The position numbers were made by a program, and so were the translations under genes. This document shows, piece after piece, positions 23,416-32,087 of a stretch of DNA of 49,582 nt. How positions within the stretch are numbered: the stretch's first letter is position 1; each line of letters starts with the position of its first letter. Source of the stretch: Pseudidiomarina woesei. GTDB lineage: Bacteria; Pseudomonadota; Gammaproteobacteria; Enterobacterales; Alteromonadaceae. Where the stretch lies: positions 1 through 49,582 of the forward strand of contig NZ_LIPW01000010.1 of NCBI RefSeq assembly GCF_001418345.1. Reading direction: 5' to 3'. The notes beneath the pieces are model-generated. The model saw only the letters and a program-made list of their open reading frames with translations, was not told where the DNA came from and made no database searches.

Positions 23416-24759
23416 ATGAGTATTCACAACACTAATCGATTAGTCATTTTGATATTTATGGCGTGTCTAATGGTGCCGTTCTCGATTGCTGCCAAGCCAT
23501 CATCACAGTACGTGCCTGCTGAGCAGCAAGCCAAACTGATTGATCAGCTGTTGCAGCAACGGGTGAAGCAACTGTTACCTCAGCTAATGCGCCGTGCTGA
23601 CATTGACATGTGGTTATTGATCAGCCGTGAGTACAATGAAGACCCAGTACTTCGTACGTTATTGCCCAGTGACTGGTTTTCGGCGCGGCGGCGAACAATC
23701 TTGGTGTTTTTTGATCGTGGTATAGACGCCAATGGTGTTGATCTCGGTGTGGAAGCACTTGCGGTTGCACGCTATGACGTTGGTGATGTGTTCCGAAAAG
23801 CGTGGAACCCTGAGCAACAACCAAATCAATGGCAAGCATTGCAAGTCATAATTAGTGAGCGTCAACCGCGCCGCATTGGGATAAATACGTCAACGGACTT
23901 TGCTCAAGCCGATGGCTTAACCTTAACAGATTATCGTGAACTGATACTGAATCTCACGCCAGAGCAGTCGCAACGTCTTGTCAGTGCCGAGGCATTGGCT
24001 GTGGGTTGGCTAGAGACACGCATTGCCGAAGAAGTACCACATTACCAACAGGCGGTAAGTATTGCCCACGACATTATAGCCGAAGGCTTTTCTAATGCGG
24101 TGGTACAAGTAGGTGAAACCACTACGAGCGATATTGAATGGTGGTTTTTAAATGCAATTAAACAGCGCGGCTTAAGCGCGTGGTTTCCTCCTACGGTTAC
24201 CTTGCAACGTCAAGGCAATAAAACCCCACGGTTGAGCAATCAGGTGGTACAGGCAGGTGACTTGCTGCATGTAGATATAGGCTTAACATACTTGCGCCTG
24301 AATACTGACACTCAGCAACACGCCTATGTGCTGCCAAAAGGCCAGACAGAGGCGCCGGCTTCACTGCGGCAGGCACTGCAGAACGGCAACAAGTTGCAAG
24401 ATATTCTTACTGCGCAATTCAACGTAGGGCGCACCGGTAACCAAGTGTTGGCGCAAGCACGTTCAAAAGCGCTATCTGAGCAGTTACGGCCGCTTATTTA
24501 TAGTCATCCAATTGGTTACTACGGTCATGGTTCGGGCCCCACCATTGGTATGTGGGACAATCAAGCGGACACCAAAGGGACAGGGGACTACCCGTTGTTT
24601 GCCAATACAGCCTATTCAATAGAGTTAAGCAATACCACCTACAGTGAAAGCTGGCAGCAAGACGTGGTCATTATGTTGGAAGAAGACGCGTTCTATGATG
24701 GCGAACGCGTACAGTATTTAAATGGTCGCCAACGCGCGTTTCATTTAATTCGCGAGTAA
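23416..24759 (+). CDS. Exported M24 family metallopeptidase-like protein
   Basis: This 447-residue protein starts at ATG 23416, directly behind GAGGAAG (an in-frame TTG at 23404 overlaps that ribosome site and is rejected). A signal peptide runs to about residue 27 (LMVPFSIAAKP). The C-terminal half is a pita-bread creatinase/aminopeptidase P domain with all five metal ligands in place: D287 (HVDIG), D298 (LNTD), H364 (SHPIGYYGHG), E403 (SIELSN) and E422 or E423 (MLEED). It may act as a periplasmic Xaa-Pro-type peptidase. The 3' end overlaps the convergent short-chain dehydrogenase gene by 19 bases. Confidence 0.88.
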   Translation: MSIHNTNRLVILIFMACLMVPFSIAAKPSSQYVPAEQQAKLIDQLLQQRVKQLLPQLMRRADIDMWLLISREYNEDPVLRTLLPSDWFSARRRTILVFFDRGIDANGVDLGVEALAVARYDVGDVFRKAWNPEQQPNQWQALQVIISERQPRRIGINTSTDFAQADGLTLTDYRELILNLTPEQSQRLVSAEALAVGWLETRIAEEVPHYQQAVSIAHDIIAEGFSNAVVQVGETTTSDIEWWFLNAIKQRGLSAWFPPTVTLQRQGNKTPRLSNQVVQAGDLLHVDIGLTYLRLNTDTQQHAYVLPKGQTEAPASLRQALQNGNKLQDILTAQFNVGRTGNQVLAQARSKALSEQLRPLIYSHPIGYYGHGSGPTIGMWDNQADTKGTGDYPLFANTAYSIELSNTTYSESWQQDVVIMLEEDAFYDGERVQYLNGRQRAFHLIRE

Positions 24760-25532
24760 AGCATTTTCTGGTACCAGCGGCGTGGCAACCAGCGTTTTAG
24801 GTACCACGCTATGCGCCCTTGGCGATGGGGCAGCACCAAAAACTTCTTGCGCTCAACCGCTTTCATAATCAGCTGCGCAATGTCGACAGCATTGAGCTTA
24901 CTAGAACTCATGAGTTTATCGAGTTTGGCATCCATACCGTCAATAGTTGAGCGCATGCCTTGGTTTAAATTGGTTCTAAAAAAACTCGGGCACACGGCAG
25001 TTACGTTAATATTGTCCTTGGCTAACTCGTTTTGCAGCGTTTCAGACAAGCTAACTACAGCCGCTTTGGTGGCGTTATATGCACTCATGTTCGGTACATC
25101 TAGTAAGCCTGCCATAGACGCCACATTGACAAAATAACCATGGCCTTGCTGCTTAAATAGTGGTGTGAATACCTTGCAACCACGCACCACGCCAAGCAAA
25201 TTAATATCAATTATCCATTGCCAGTCAGTTAGCGTGGTGTCGGCAATTTTGCCAACTTGCGCTACCCCAGCATTGTTTACTACAACATCGACGCCACCCC
25301 ATTGCTCCTGCAACTGCTTGGCGACGCTTTCTAGGTCATTCATACGAGTGACATCGCACGGCACAAACAGCGCACTGGGTTGCCATTTTTGCAAACTACC
25401 TATAACTGCTTCACCGCGGTCAATATCGCGATCGCCAATACAAACTTGCCAACCACCCTTGGCGCAGATTTGCGCCAAAGCAAAGCCTAAACCGCTGGCG
25501 CCGCCAGTGATAAAAATACGTTGTGGTTTCAT
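24741..25532 (-). CDS. Short-chain dehydrogenase/reductase (SDR)
   Basis: This 263-residue classical SDR has the Rossmann dinucleotide motif TGGASGLG (9-16), the acidic residue after beta-2 (GDRDID), the NNAG motif (NNAGVAQVG) and the catalytic S (NVASMAG) and YNATK (Tyr-x3-Lys). The extended hydrophobic/basic C-terminus (LKRWLPRRWYQKML) may associate with the membrane. The substrate is unknown. The start is nine bases from the stop of the upstream gluzincin gene, so they form an operon, and the 3' end overlaps the convergent M24 gene by 19 bases. Confidence 0.93.
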   Translation of the reverse strand: MKPQRIFITGGASGLGFALAQICAKGGWQVCIGDRDIDRGEAVIGSLQKWQPSALFVPCDVTRMNDLESVAKQLQEQWGGVDVVVNNAGVAQVGKIADTTLTDWQWIIDINLLGVVRGCKVFTPLFKQQGHGYFVNVASMAGLLDVPNMSAYNATKAAVVSLSETLQNELAKDNINVTAVCPSFFRTNLNQGMRSTIDGMDAKLDKLMSSSKLNAVDIAQLIMKAVERKKFLVLPHRQGRIAWYLKRWLPRRWYQKMLYSRIK

Positions 25533-25541
25533 GTTACGTCC

Positions 25542-26822
25542 TTAGGGTGCAATAGATACCGATACTGGCCTATCAATCAATTGTCGTAATGTCATTGAAG
25601 CATACCCCGTTAAACGCTCAAATGCAGCAAAGTAAGTGCTTGAATTTGCGGGCTCACCCTGGCGAATTAGGTCGGAATAGGTTTGCCATAATGTGAATAT
25701 ACCATTACTGACACCATTGGCTTTTAGCTGTGCATGCAGCTCTGCGTTGGCCACTAATCCGCAGGTATAGTGGGCACGAAAATCGACCCGTCCGACATCC
25801 ACAAAGTTTTCACTGACGGGCCACACGTCGGCACATTGTTGTTGCGCTTCTTGCACCGCATTTTCCAAAATGGCGCTGTTTTCACCAAGTTTGTTGTCGG
25901 TGTACAAATAGGCCATCATTTCCGCGGCACCTTCATGTATCCAGGCTTCTTCGGTAGAAGAAAAACGCAAACCACTGCCTTGAAACAAATGCGCTATTTC
26001 ATGGGCAAAAAACCATAGTGTGGTTTCTTCATTTAAAGTTTCTAAAGCGGCTTTGCCGTACCAGTGCATAAACACCTGGTTTGGCAGTACACCGCCTTGC
26101 TGGCCGTAGTAGCCGCCCTTGTAGTCACTGTAGGATGCAAACAGCGTTGGAGTGCTATTTAAGCTGCCGAGTTGCTTGGTGAAATAGCTCATGATCATGG
26201 GTAACTCACTAACTAAGCCATATTGCAAAGACTGCGGCAATGCAGGGTCAATTAATGCCACCAACGCAGCGAAGTGTTCCGGTGGTTGTTGGCCGACATA
26301 AATTGCTCGCCCGCTGTCACCATCTTGCCATTCAAAAAAGCCCATTTGGCGTGTGCCGTTTACTAATAAATAATCGTCAGTAGATACTTGCATGGCCATG
26401 GGCCACTCGTGGTGATGCTCAGTGCAAATGTCAGCACAGGCAAAAAAGCGCCCCGTATGCACCAGCATGCCGCCATTACTAAATGGTGAAAATGGAGCGT
26501 AGTCTTTCGGTAAAGGCACGTATGTAGCATCAAGGGCAAACGATACTTCATTGAACGGCGCGCCGTTTAAACTGACGACCACTTCATTGCCGTCATGCCA
26601 TTGAATTGAAATGTTACTGTCAAGCGGTTGCCAACGCTCAGCGCGGCTGCGGTCTGGTGAGCGCACAAACATTAAGCGTTCGGTAGGTTCATTCAGTGAA
26701 TAGGTAACTGTCCAGCCCAACTGAGACTTGGTTAAGGTAATCAGCTGAATGCCTGAAGCGTCAGGTTTAGCCATCAGCAATACCGCTAAAATTACTGCCG
26801 CAATGGCAACAAAATAACGCAT
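25542..26822 (-). CDS. Membrane-anchored gluzincin-type metallopeptidase, unnamed family
   Basis: This 426-residue protein starts with MRYFVAIAAVILAVLLMAK, an N-terminal membrane anchor or signal. The ATG at 26822 is chosen because GGAGAAG lies just upstream, where a longer TTG frame begins. A zinc site is clear: HEIAH at 274-278 and, 18 residues later, E297 within HEGAAEMMAYL, the HExxH-x18-E spacing of M1-clan gluzincins. The N-terminal half looks like beta-rich structure (WTVTYSLNEPTERLMFVR, NGAPFNEVSFALDATYVPL) of unknown role, as in PDZ-less M61-like proteins. It probably faces the periplasm. The substrate is unknown. It shares an operon with the SDR downstream. Confidence 0.8.
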   Translation of the reverse strand: MRYFVAIAAVILAVLLMAKPDASGIQLITLTKSQLGWTVTYSLNEPTERLMFVRSPDRSRAERWQPLDSNISIQWHDGNEVVVSLNGAPFNEVSFALDATYVPLPKDYAPFSPFSNGGMLVHTGRFFACADICTEHHHEWPMAMQVSTDDYLLVNGTRQMGFFEWQDGDSGRAIYVGQQPPEHFAALVALIDPALPQSLQYGLVSELPMIMSYFTKQLGSLNSTPTLFASYSDYKGGYYGQQGGVLPNQVFMHWYGKAALETLNEETTLWFFAHEIAHLFQGSGLRFSSTEEAWIHEGAAEMMAYLYTDNKLGENSAILENAVQEAQQQCADVWPVSENFVDVGRVDFRAHYTCGLVANAELHAQLKANGVSNGIFTLWQTYSDLIRQGEPANSSTYFAAFERLTGYASMTLRQLIDRPVSVSIAP

Positions 26823-26953
26823 GACTCTTCTCCACAAACGTACACTTCATCAACTTTAGCACCGCAATGACAACTCAACCACGGATAATTGGTTTCAAGT
26901 TTTAACATGACACTTCTGTTGCGCTTCAGTGAACCTTTCATGACATTGCAAAT

Positions 26954-26971
26954 TTGTCACATTTCTGTCAC
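26954..26971 (+). promoter_or_regulatory. Putative PhoB box
   Basis: TTGTCAC ATTT CTGTCAC is two 7-base repeats spaced by four bases, i.e. 11-bp periodicity. It closely fits the PhoB direct-repeat consensus CTGTCAT-N4-CTGTCAT. An ACTAAT -10-like hexamer follows at 26980-26985, the normal offset for PhoB-activated promoters. It points towards the lipoprotein/TonB receptor pair. Confidence 0.6.
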
Positions 26972-27035
26972 GCGTTCTCACTAATCTGCCTGCGTCGTTT
27001 TTAATACTTACATTGTTCCTATCCGGGAGAACACC

Positions 27036-28640
27036 ATGAAATTGCAAACTTTGTTTAAAGTAACCGCTATCGCTTCAGCTTTGGCATTAGCTGGTTGTGG
27101 CGGCGACATTTCAGTAAACCCAACTGTGAATGACAATAGCACCAACAACTCAAATAACACCGTAAACAACCCACCAGCAGAAGGTGGTGGTGACACAGGC
27201 GCTGAAAATATCTGTGCTGTGCACAATGGTGTGCAAGGCGCATTCGACGGCCGTGACTGTGAATACAACCTTGAGTTCGCCAGCCGTAACGTAGAAATTA
27301 CTGAAGACATTACTTTCGCAGAGTTGCCAGATGGCGGCGTGCACGTATTTGATGGTGCGTTATTGATTGGTGAAGATTGTGACACCACCACAGCGTGTTC
27401 GATTGAAGAAAACGGCCCTGTGATGACTGTTGAGCCAGGTGCAACCTTAGCATTTACCAGTGGTGAAGCCATTATTCGTGTAGCGCGCGGCGCCAAGTTA
27501 AACGCGATAGGTACTTTTGATAAGCCAGTAACGTTCACCTCAGCAAACGCGTTCACGCGCTTTGATGTGGTTGGTAACGGTCCGCGCTTCGCTGACTGGG
27601 GTGGCATTATTGTGAATGGCCAAGGTATTACCAACCAGTGTACCGACGCACAACGCGATGCCAACACCTGTAACGTAGCTTCAGAGGGTATCGTGAGCTA
27701 CTACGGCGGTAATGATAACGCTGATGACAGCGGCTCAATGAAGTATGCAAAAATTTGGTACGCAGGTTCTGGCCCGCGCGCTGGCGGCGATGGTGACGAC
27801 TTGAACTCGTTAACCTTAAACGCTGTGGGCTCTGGCTCTTCGTATGAGTTCGTACACATTCACCAAGGCTATGACGACGGTATCGAATTCTTCGGTGGTG
27901 CCGCAAACGTTAAGCACGTAGTGTTTACTGACACGCAAGATGACTCCATGGATATCGATGCGGGCTGGCAAGGTAACGCGCAGTTCTTGTTTATCAAGCA
28001 CGGTACAGTAAACGTTGATGGTACTGACGTATTCATGGGTAACGGCGGCTTTGAAGCCGACGGCGAGAAAAACTCAGGCCCAGACTATTCGCAAGCACCA
28101 ACGTCACGTCCAAACATTGCTAACGTAACTGTTGTTACGACTGACGGTTTGTCAACGCGTGACAATGACCCATCAACGGCAATGAAATTCGACGATAACT
28201 TCCAAGGCCAACTGTATAACTTCTTGTTAGTTAAAGACGATGTGTCGACCAACGACACCCGTTGTATCTTATTTACTGGTGACGGTGAATTGGGTGTAAC
28301 TGGCGGTGACTTGAACTTCTTTAACTCAGCCATGGCTTGTGTAGCTGAAAACGAATTCACTTCAAGTGCTTTGTTTGCTGATGGCACATCACGTCAAGAA
28401 TGGTTCGACAACGGCGGTGTGAATGCTCGTTTAGGCGGCAATGCCTCTGTCTTTGCAGCTGATGGTTTTTCAACCGATATGAGCTCAGCAGACATTACTG
28501 TTACTGCGAATGACTTAAGTGAATTAGGCAACGACTTCTTCGATGCGGTTGATTACATTGGTGCTGTATCAAGCACAGATACGTCGTCAGAGTGGTACCA
28601 GTGGGTGCAAACTGCGTTAACTGCGGCAGAACAAGACTAA
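27036..28640 (+). CDS. Surface lipoprotein, probable right-handed beta-helix, paired with TonB receptor
   Basis: This 534-residue lipoprotein has a signal peptide with an LAGC lipobox (C21), followed by a low-complexity Asn/Thr linker (residues about 28-48). From about residue 60 the sequence shows repeated short strand motifs with Gly-Asn-Asp turns (FADWGGIIVNGQG, DDSGSMKYAKIWYAGSG, YDDGIEFFGGAANVKHVVF, DDSMDIDAGWQG), typical of right-handed beta-helix surface proteins. Acidic Asp-rich turns could bind Ca2+. GGGAGAA precedes the ATG. It lies behind a PhoB-type box and 79 bases before a TonB-dependent receptor, so a partner role in capture of a phosphorus-containing nutrient is plausible. No catalytic motif is recognised. 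Confidence 0.82.
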   Translation: MKLQTLFKVTAIASALALAGCGGDISVNPTVNDNSTNNSNNTVNNPPAEGGGDTGAENICAVHNGVQGAFDGRDCEYNLEFASRNVEITEDITFAELPDGGVHVFDGALLIGEDCDTTTACSIEENGPVMTVEPGATLAFTSGEAIIRVARGAKLNAIGTFDKPVTFTSANAFTRFDVVGNGPRFADWGGIIVNGQGITNQCTDAQRDANTCNVASEGIVSYYGGNDNADDSGSMKYAKIWYAGSGPRAGGDGDDLNSLTLNAVGSGSSYEFVHIHQGYDDGIEFFGGAANVKHVVFTDTQDDSMDIDAGWQGNAQFLFIKHGTVNVDGTDVFMGNGGFEADGEKNSGPDYSQAPTSRPNIANVTVVTTDGLSTRDNDPSTAMKFDDNFQGQLYNFLLVKDDVSTNDTRCILFTGDGELGVTGGDLNFFNSAMACVAENEFTSSALFADGTSRQEWFDNGGVNARLGGNASVFAADGFSTDMSSADITVTANDLSELGNDFFDAVDYIGAVSSTDTSSEWYQWVQTALTAAEQD

Positions 28641-28719
28641 TAACAGCTTGTTGTAATGCAACGTATAGCGGGCGTGAATAACATCGCGCCTGCTGTTCAC
28701 TAAAACGCAGGAGTTGACT

Positions 28720-31446
28720 ATGAGCACCAAATATAAACTCAAGCCGCTAGCTCTCGCAGTTAGCCTTGCACTGCTCGCCAGTGGCCAAGCCTTTGCGCAA
28801 CAGCAAGATGCTGAGCAAACCGCTCAAACCGCAGCAGAAACTACAGCTGACACCACAATTGAAGAAGTTGTAACCACAGGAACGCGTTTACAAGGTAGTG
28901 CCGCGGCCGTTGTGGATGAACGTAAGAACCAAGCATTTGTTGCTGATATTCTTGGTGCTGAGCAGCTCTCTCGCACTGGCGACAGTGATGCCGCTTCAGC
29001 ACTTCGCCGAGTTACTGGCTTAACCTTGGTTGACGGTAAGTATGTGTATGTCCGTGGTTTAGGCGAGCGTTATTCAAGTGCACGCCTAAATGGCGCAAGT
29101 ATTCCTAGCCCAGATTTAACCCGAAACGTTATCCCGTTAGATATTATTCCATCGACGATTATTGAAAGCCTAGCGGTGCAGAAAGTATTCTCGCCAAGCA
29201 TGCCCGCTGCATTTGGTGGCGGTAATATTGATATTCGAACCAAGTCATTGCCAACCGACTTCCAGTTCAATTTAGAGGTTGGTGTTGGTCAAAACACGAA
29301 TGCTACCGACGGCTACACCTACAATAGAAACGAAGCTGGTTTGCCACAGAACATTCGCGACGCAATTGTTCATTATCGTGGCGACTTTAGCTTACGTAAT
29401 ATCATCAACAAAGATGGTTTAGTCGCAAATGACAGTGGCTCTGCCAGTGATCAGGCACGTGCAGTTAACGCCGGTCTAGCGCGAGCATTACCGCGAAATA
29501 TTGCCTTAAAAGAAGAGTCGCTAAACCCGAACTACAGCATCAAGGCTAGTATTGGCAATAGCTTTGATGAAGACTACTTCGGCGGCAGCATCGGCTTTTT
29601 ATTAGCTGGCGCTTATGACACTAAATGGAACGTTTCTGAGCGTAAAAACGCGGTGTTAAGTGAAAACGCCCCGGCGGGCTGTTCGACTAGCTTAGGTAGC
29701 GCCGAAGACGTTGCCAACTCGTGCTACAACACCTTAAGCGAAACCACGCTAACCACAGAAACCGAGCGTATGAACGGCGTGTTTAGTGTTGGTTATGAGC
29801 TAGACACGCACTCGGTCAGCTATACCAAGTTGTATTTAACCGACTCAGAAGACGAATCTGAATTCGGTATTATGCAAAGCCCGAACGGTAGTAATTTAAA
29901 AACCATTTATGGCTCAGGTCTGGCCAACCGTGAACACGAGTTTAAGTACGAAGAACGGACGCTAGATATTGACCAGATTCGCGGTCAACATACGTTCTTA
30001 GACTACTGGGGTGTCGGCTTTGATTGGCAATACACTGAGTCAAAAGCGGAAACGGAAATTCCAACCGATATCTCGTATCGATTTGATGATATCTACGACA
30101 GCCAGGGTAACTATCAAAGCACGGTGGTCACCGGTGACGATAACCGCGCGATTTATCAATATGTGAACATGGAAGATCATGTGAAGTCGTACAGTGGTAA
30201 CTTCTCGCTGCCAACCACGCTACTGGGTATGGATATTGAGTTTCGTGGCGGCTATGACTTTACCGATAAAGCCCGATATTACACCACCGACCGTTTCGCC
30301 ATGGATAACGGCTCAGGCTTGCGTATTACGGTAAATGACGATTACAACAATATTCTTGGTGTAACGAACTATTTAACCGACGAACGTATTGACCAAAGTA
30401 ACTTTATTTTGTCGTACCGTGAGCCGACAGCACCCGATGCTGACGACTACATCGCAGTGCAAAAAACCGATGCGTACTATGGTTCATTTGATGCGTTTAT
30501 AACCAACAACTGGCGGTTAGCCGGTGGCGTGCGTTGGGAAGAGTTTAAGCAAGTGTCTTTGGCCACTTCGAGCTTGATTTTCACTCGCGAAGACTTAGAC
30601 ACCTTCTACAACCCAGATCGCGTGCTAAACGGTACAACCATTGAAGATGATTTTTATCCCGCGCTGTCTTTAACTTACATTAGCGACGATAACTATCAAT
30701 TGCGCTTTGGTTTCTCAGAAACTGTGGTTCGCCCAGATATTCGTGAAACCGTGCCGGTTGCGTACTTTGACCCAATTACCGACATTCGTACCATTGGTCG
30801 TGCTGGCCTAGAAAGCAGCCCAATGACCAACTTAGATGCGCGCTTTGAGTACTTTGCCGATAACGGCGACAACTACACGGTGTCGTTATTCTACAAAGAA
30901 ATCGACAAGCCTATTGAGTCGGTGCTGAGTGTTGGCGACGAAGAGTACACCCTAAACTACGTTAACGGCGAAACCGCTGAAGTATATGGTGTCGAGTTTG
31001 AATGGTTACACGACTTAGCTTATGTTGCTGACGGCTTCTTTACCACGGGTAACTTAACCTTCAGTGATTCAGAAGCTGCCATTAACCCGGCGTTAGCGGG
31101 TAACTTAACTAACCCGACTAAGCGCCTAACGGGCCACTCTAAGTACGTTGCCAACTTCCAGTTAGGTTATGACTCGCTGAACGGCAACCACTCAAGCTCG
31201 TTAGTTTACAACGTGTTTGGTGAGCGCATTTTAGCGGCTGGTATCGGTGGCCGTGGTGACGCTTATGAACAGCCGTTCCACTCGCTTGATTTGGTGTACA
31301 ACTACTACCCAGACTTCAATTCAAAGTTAAGCTTCAAGGTACAGAACCTGTTAGACGAAGACCAAGAAGTAACTCAGTCGGGCGTGTTGGTGCAGTCACG
31401 CGAAGTAGGCCAAACGTTTAGCTTAAGCTACAGCTACCAGTTCTAA
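28720..31446 (+). CDS. TonB-dependent outer membrane receptor
   Basis: This 908-residue receptor starts at ATG 28720, behind AGGAG (28709-28713). The signal peptide ends at GQAFAQQ. A TonB-box-like segment (TIEEVVTTGTR) is followed by the plug (ALRRVTGLTLVDGKYVYVRG, RLNGASIPSPD, RTKSLP) and a 22-strand-type barrel that ends in the C-terminal aromatic signature LSYSYQF. It should import a substrate across the outer membrane using TonB/ExbBD energy. The plug resembles receptors often placed next to beta-helix lipoproteins, as here. Location behind a Pho-box suggests induction by phosphate limitation. The ligand is unknown; a strong terminator follows. Confidence 0.95.
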   Translation: MSTKYKLKPLALAVSLALLASGQAFAQQQDAEQTAQTAAETTADTTIEEVVTTGTRLQGSAAAVVDERKNQAFVADILGAEQLSRTGDSDAASALRRVTGLTLVDGKYVYVRGLGERYSSARLNGASIPSPDLTRNVIPLDIIPSTIIESLAVQKVFSPSMPAAFGGGNIDIRTKSLPTDFQFNLEVGVGQNTNATDGYTYNRNEAGLPQNIRDAIVHYRGDFSLRNIINKDGLVANDSGSASDQARAVNAGLARALPRNIALKEESLNPNYSIKASIGNSFDEDYFGGSIGFLLAGAYDTKWNVSERKNAVLSENAPAGCSTSLGSAEDVANSCYNTLSETTLTTETERMNGVFSVGYELDTHSVSYTKLYLTDSEDESEFGIMQSPNGSNLKTIYGSGLANREHEFKYEERTLDIDQIRGQHTFLDYWGVGFDWQYTESKAETEIPTDISYRFDDIYDSQGNYQSTVVTGDDNRAIYQYVNMEDHVKSYSGNFSLPTTLLGMDIEFRGGYDFTDKARYYTTDRFAMDNGSGLRITVNDDYNNILGVTNYLTDERIDQSNFILSYREPTAPDADDYIAVQKTDAYYGSFDAFITNNWRLAGGVRWEEFKQVSLATSSLIFTREDLDTFYNPDRVLNGTTIEDDFYPALSLTYISDDNYQLRFGFSETVVRPDIRETVPVAYFDPITDIRTIGRAGLESSPMTNLDARFEYFADNGDNYTVSLFYKEIDKPIESVLSVGDEEYTLNYVNGETAEVYGVEFEWLHDLAYVADGFFTTGNLTFSDSEAAINPALAGNLTNPTKRLTGHSKYVANFQLGYDSLNGNHSSSLVYNVFGERILAAGIGGRGDAYEQPFHSLDLVYNYYPDFNSKLSFKVQNLLDEDQEVTQSGVLVQSREVGQTFSLSYSYQF

Positions 31447-31485
31447 GCGAACGCTTTGAGGTAAACAAAGATAACGAAAAGAGTA

Positions 31486-31509
31486 GGGCGCAAGGATGCG
31501 CCCTTTTTT
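31486..31509 (+). terminator. Rho-independent terminator after the TonB receptor
   Basis: GGGCGC AAGGAT GCGCCC followed by six T. The same hairpin lies just past the stop of the convergent yebG and may also serve that strand. Confidence 0.88.
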
Positions 31510-31513
31510 GTGG

Positions 31514-31786
31514 TTACTGCTCAGGTTCTTTGTTTTTTACGGTTTTCTTTTTCACTGGCTTCTTCGCACCAAGCGCAATCAGCACCTGCTCGCGCTCTCG
31601 CGCAAGGAAAAAAGCAAGATCTTCCAGTTGTTTCTCTTCAGCAATGGTTTCGCTGCGTTCTAGTAGGGGCATCAGCTCATCCACCATGTCCAACATTTTG
31701 TCGTGGGCATCGGCTTCAGCTTTGGTGGTAAATGTCATTTTTTCTTCCCCATTTCGCACGACAACGTATTGCGTGACTACTGCCAT
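31514..31786 (-). CDS. yebG: YebG family DNA-damage-inducible protein
   Basis: This 90-residue protein closely matches YebG. The N-terminus MAVVTQYVVVRNGEEKMTFT and the KAEADAHDKMLDM segment are diagnostic, while the Lys/Glu-rich tail varies between species. In E. coli yebG belongs to the SOS regulon; its biochemical role is unclear. A perfect LexA box lies 27 bases upstream, which supports the same control here. Confidence 0.93.
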   Translation of the reverse strand: MAVVTQYVVVRNGEEKMTFTTKAEADAHDKMLDMVDELMPLLERSETIAEEKQLEDLAFFLAREREQVLIALGAKKPVKKKTVKNKEPEQ

Positions 31787-31812
31787 GGTCTATCCTTTTG
31801 TGTAATCAATTA

Positions 31813-31832
31813 TACTGTGCATTTATACAGTA
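31813..31832 (-). promoter_or_regulatory. LexA (SOS) box upstream of yebG
   Basis: TACTGT GCATTTAT ACAGTA matches the gammaproteobacterial consensus CTGT-N8-ACAG, with symmetric TA flanks. It is 27 bases from the yebG start, where LexA would block the promoter. Confidence 0.85.
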
Positions 31833-31867
31833 TTTTTTTAGGGGAAGCAATCATCGGCGACACAACG

Positions 31868-31895
31868 AAAAAAGCCCCGCTATTGCTAGCGAGGC
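31868..31895 (-). terminator. Rho-independent terminator of tRNA-Phe
   Basis: On the minus strand GCCTCGCTA and TAGCGGGGC pair over nine bases (one T-G wobble) around a GCAA loop, followed by six T. It is 11 bases past the tRNA 3' end. Confidence 0.85.
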
Positions 31896-31906
31896 TTTTC
31901 GAATAA

Positions 31907-31982
31907 TGGTGCCCAGAGGCGGAATCGAACCACCGACACGGGGATTTTCAATCCCCTGCTCTACCGACTGAGCTATCTGGGC
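31907..31982 (-). tRNA. tRNA-Phe (anticodon GAA)
   Basis: The minus strand folds as a 76-nt tRNA including an encoded CCA. It begins GCCCAGATAGCTCAGT, has a D-arm AGCTCAGTCGGTAGAGC, the anticodon stem-loop GGGGATTGAAAATCCCC with GAA, a T-arm GGTTCGATTCC and the acceptor 3' strand TCTGGGCACCA. It is very close to E. coli tRNA-Phe apart from compensatory changes in the acceptor and T stems. It is a single gene with its own terminator. Confidence 0.97.
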
Positions 31983-32087
31983 GTCGGGGCGTATTAAACG
32001 AGTTTTTCGGGTCTGAGTCAACCGCTTTTTTAAGGAAATTCGGTGAATTCAGTCCGTTTGCTCAGGAAATACGCAATTTGCCGATTT

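Noticed and set aside
26906..26945. Two CATGACA copies as further PhoB half-sites
   Set aside because: They are in the opposite orientation and not spaced by 11 bases, unlike the clear repeat at 26954-26971.
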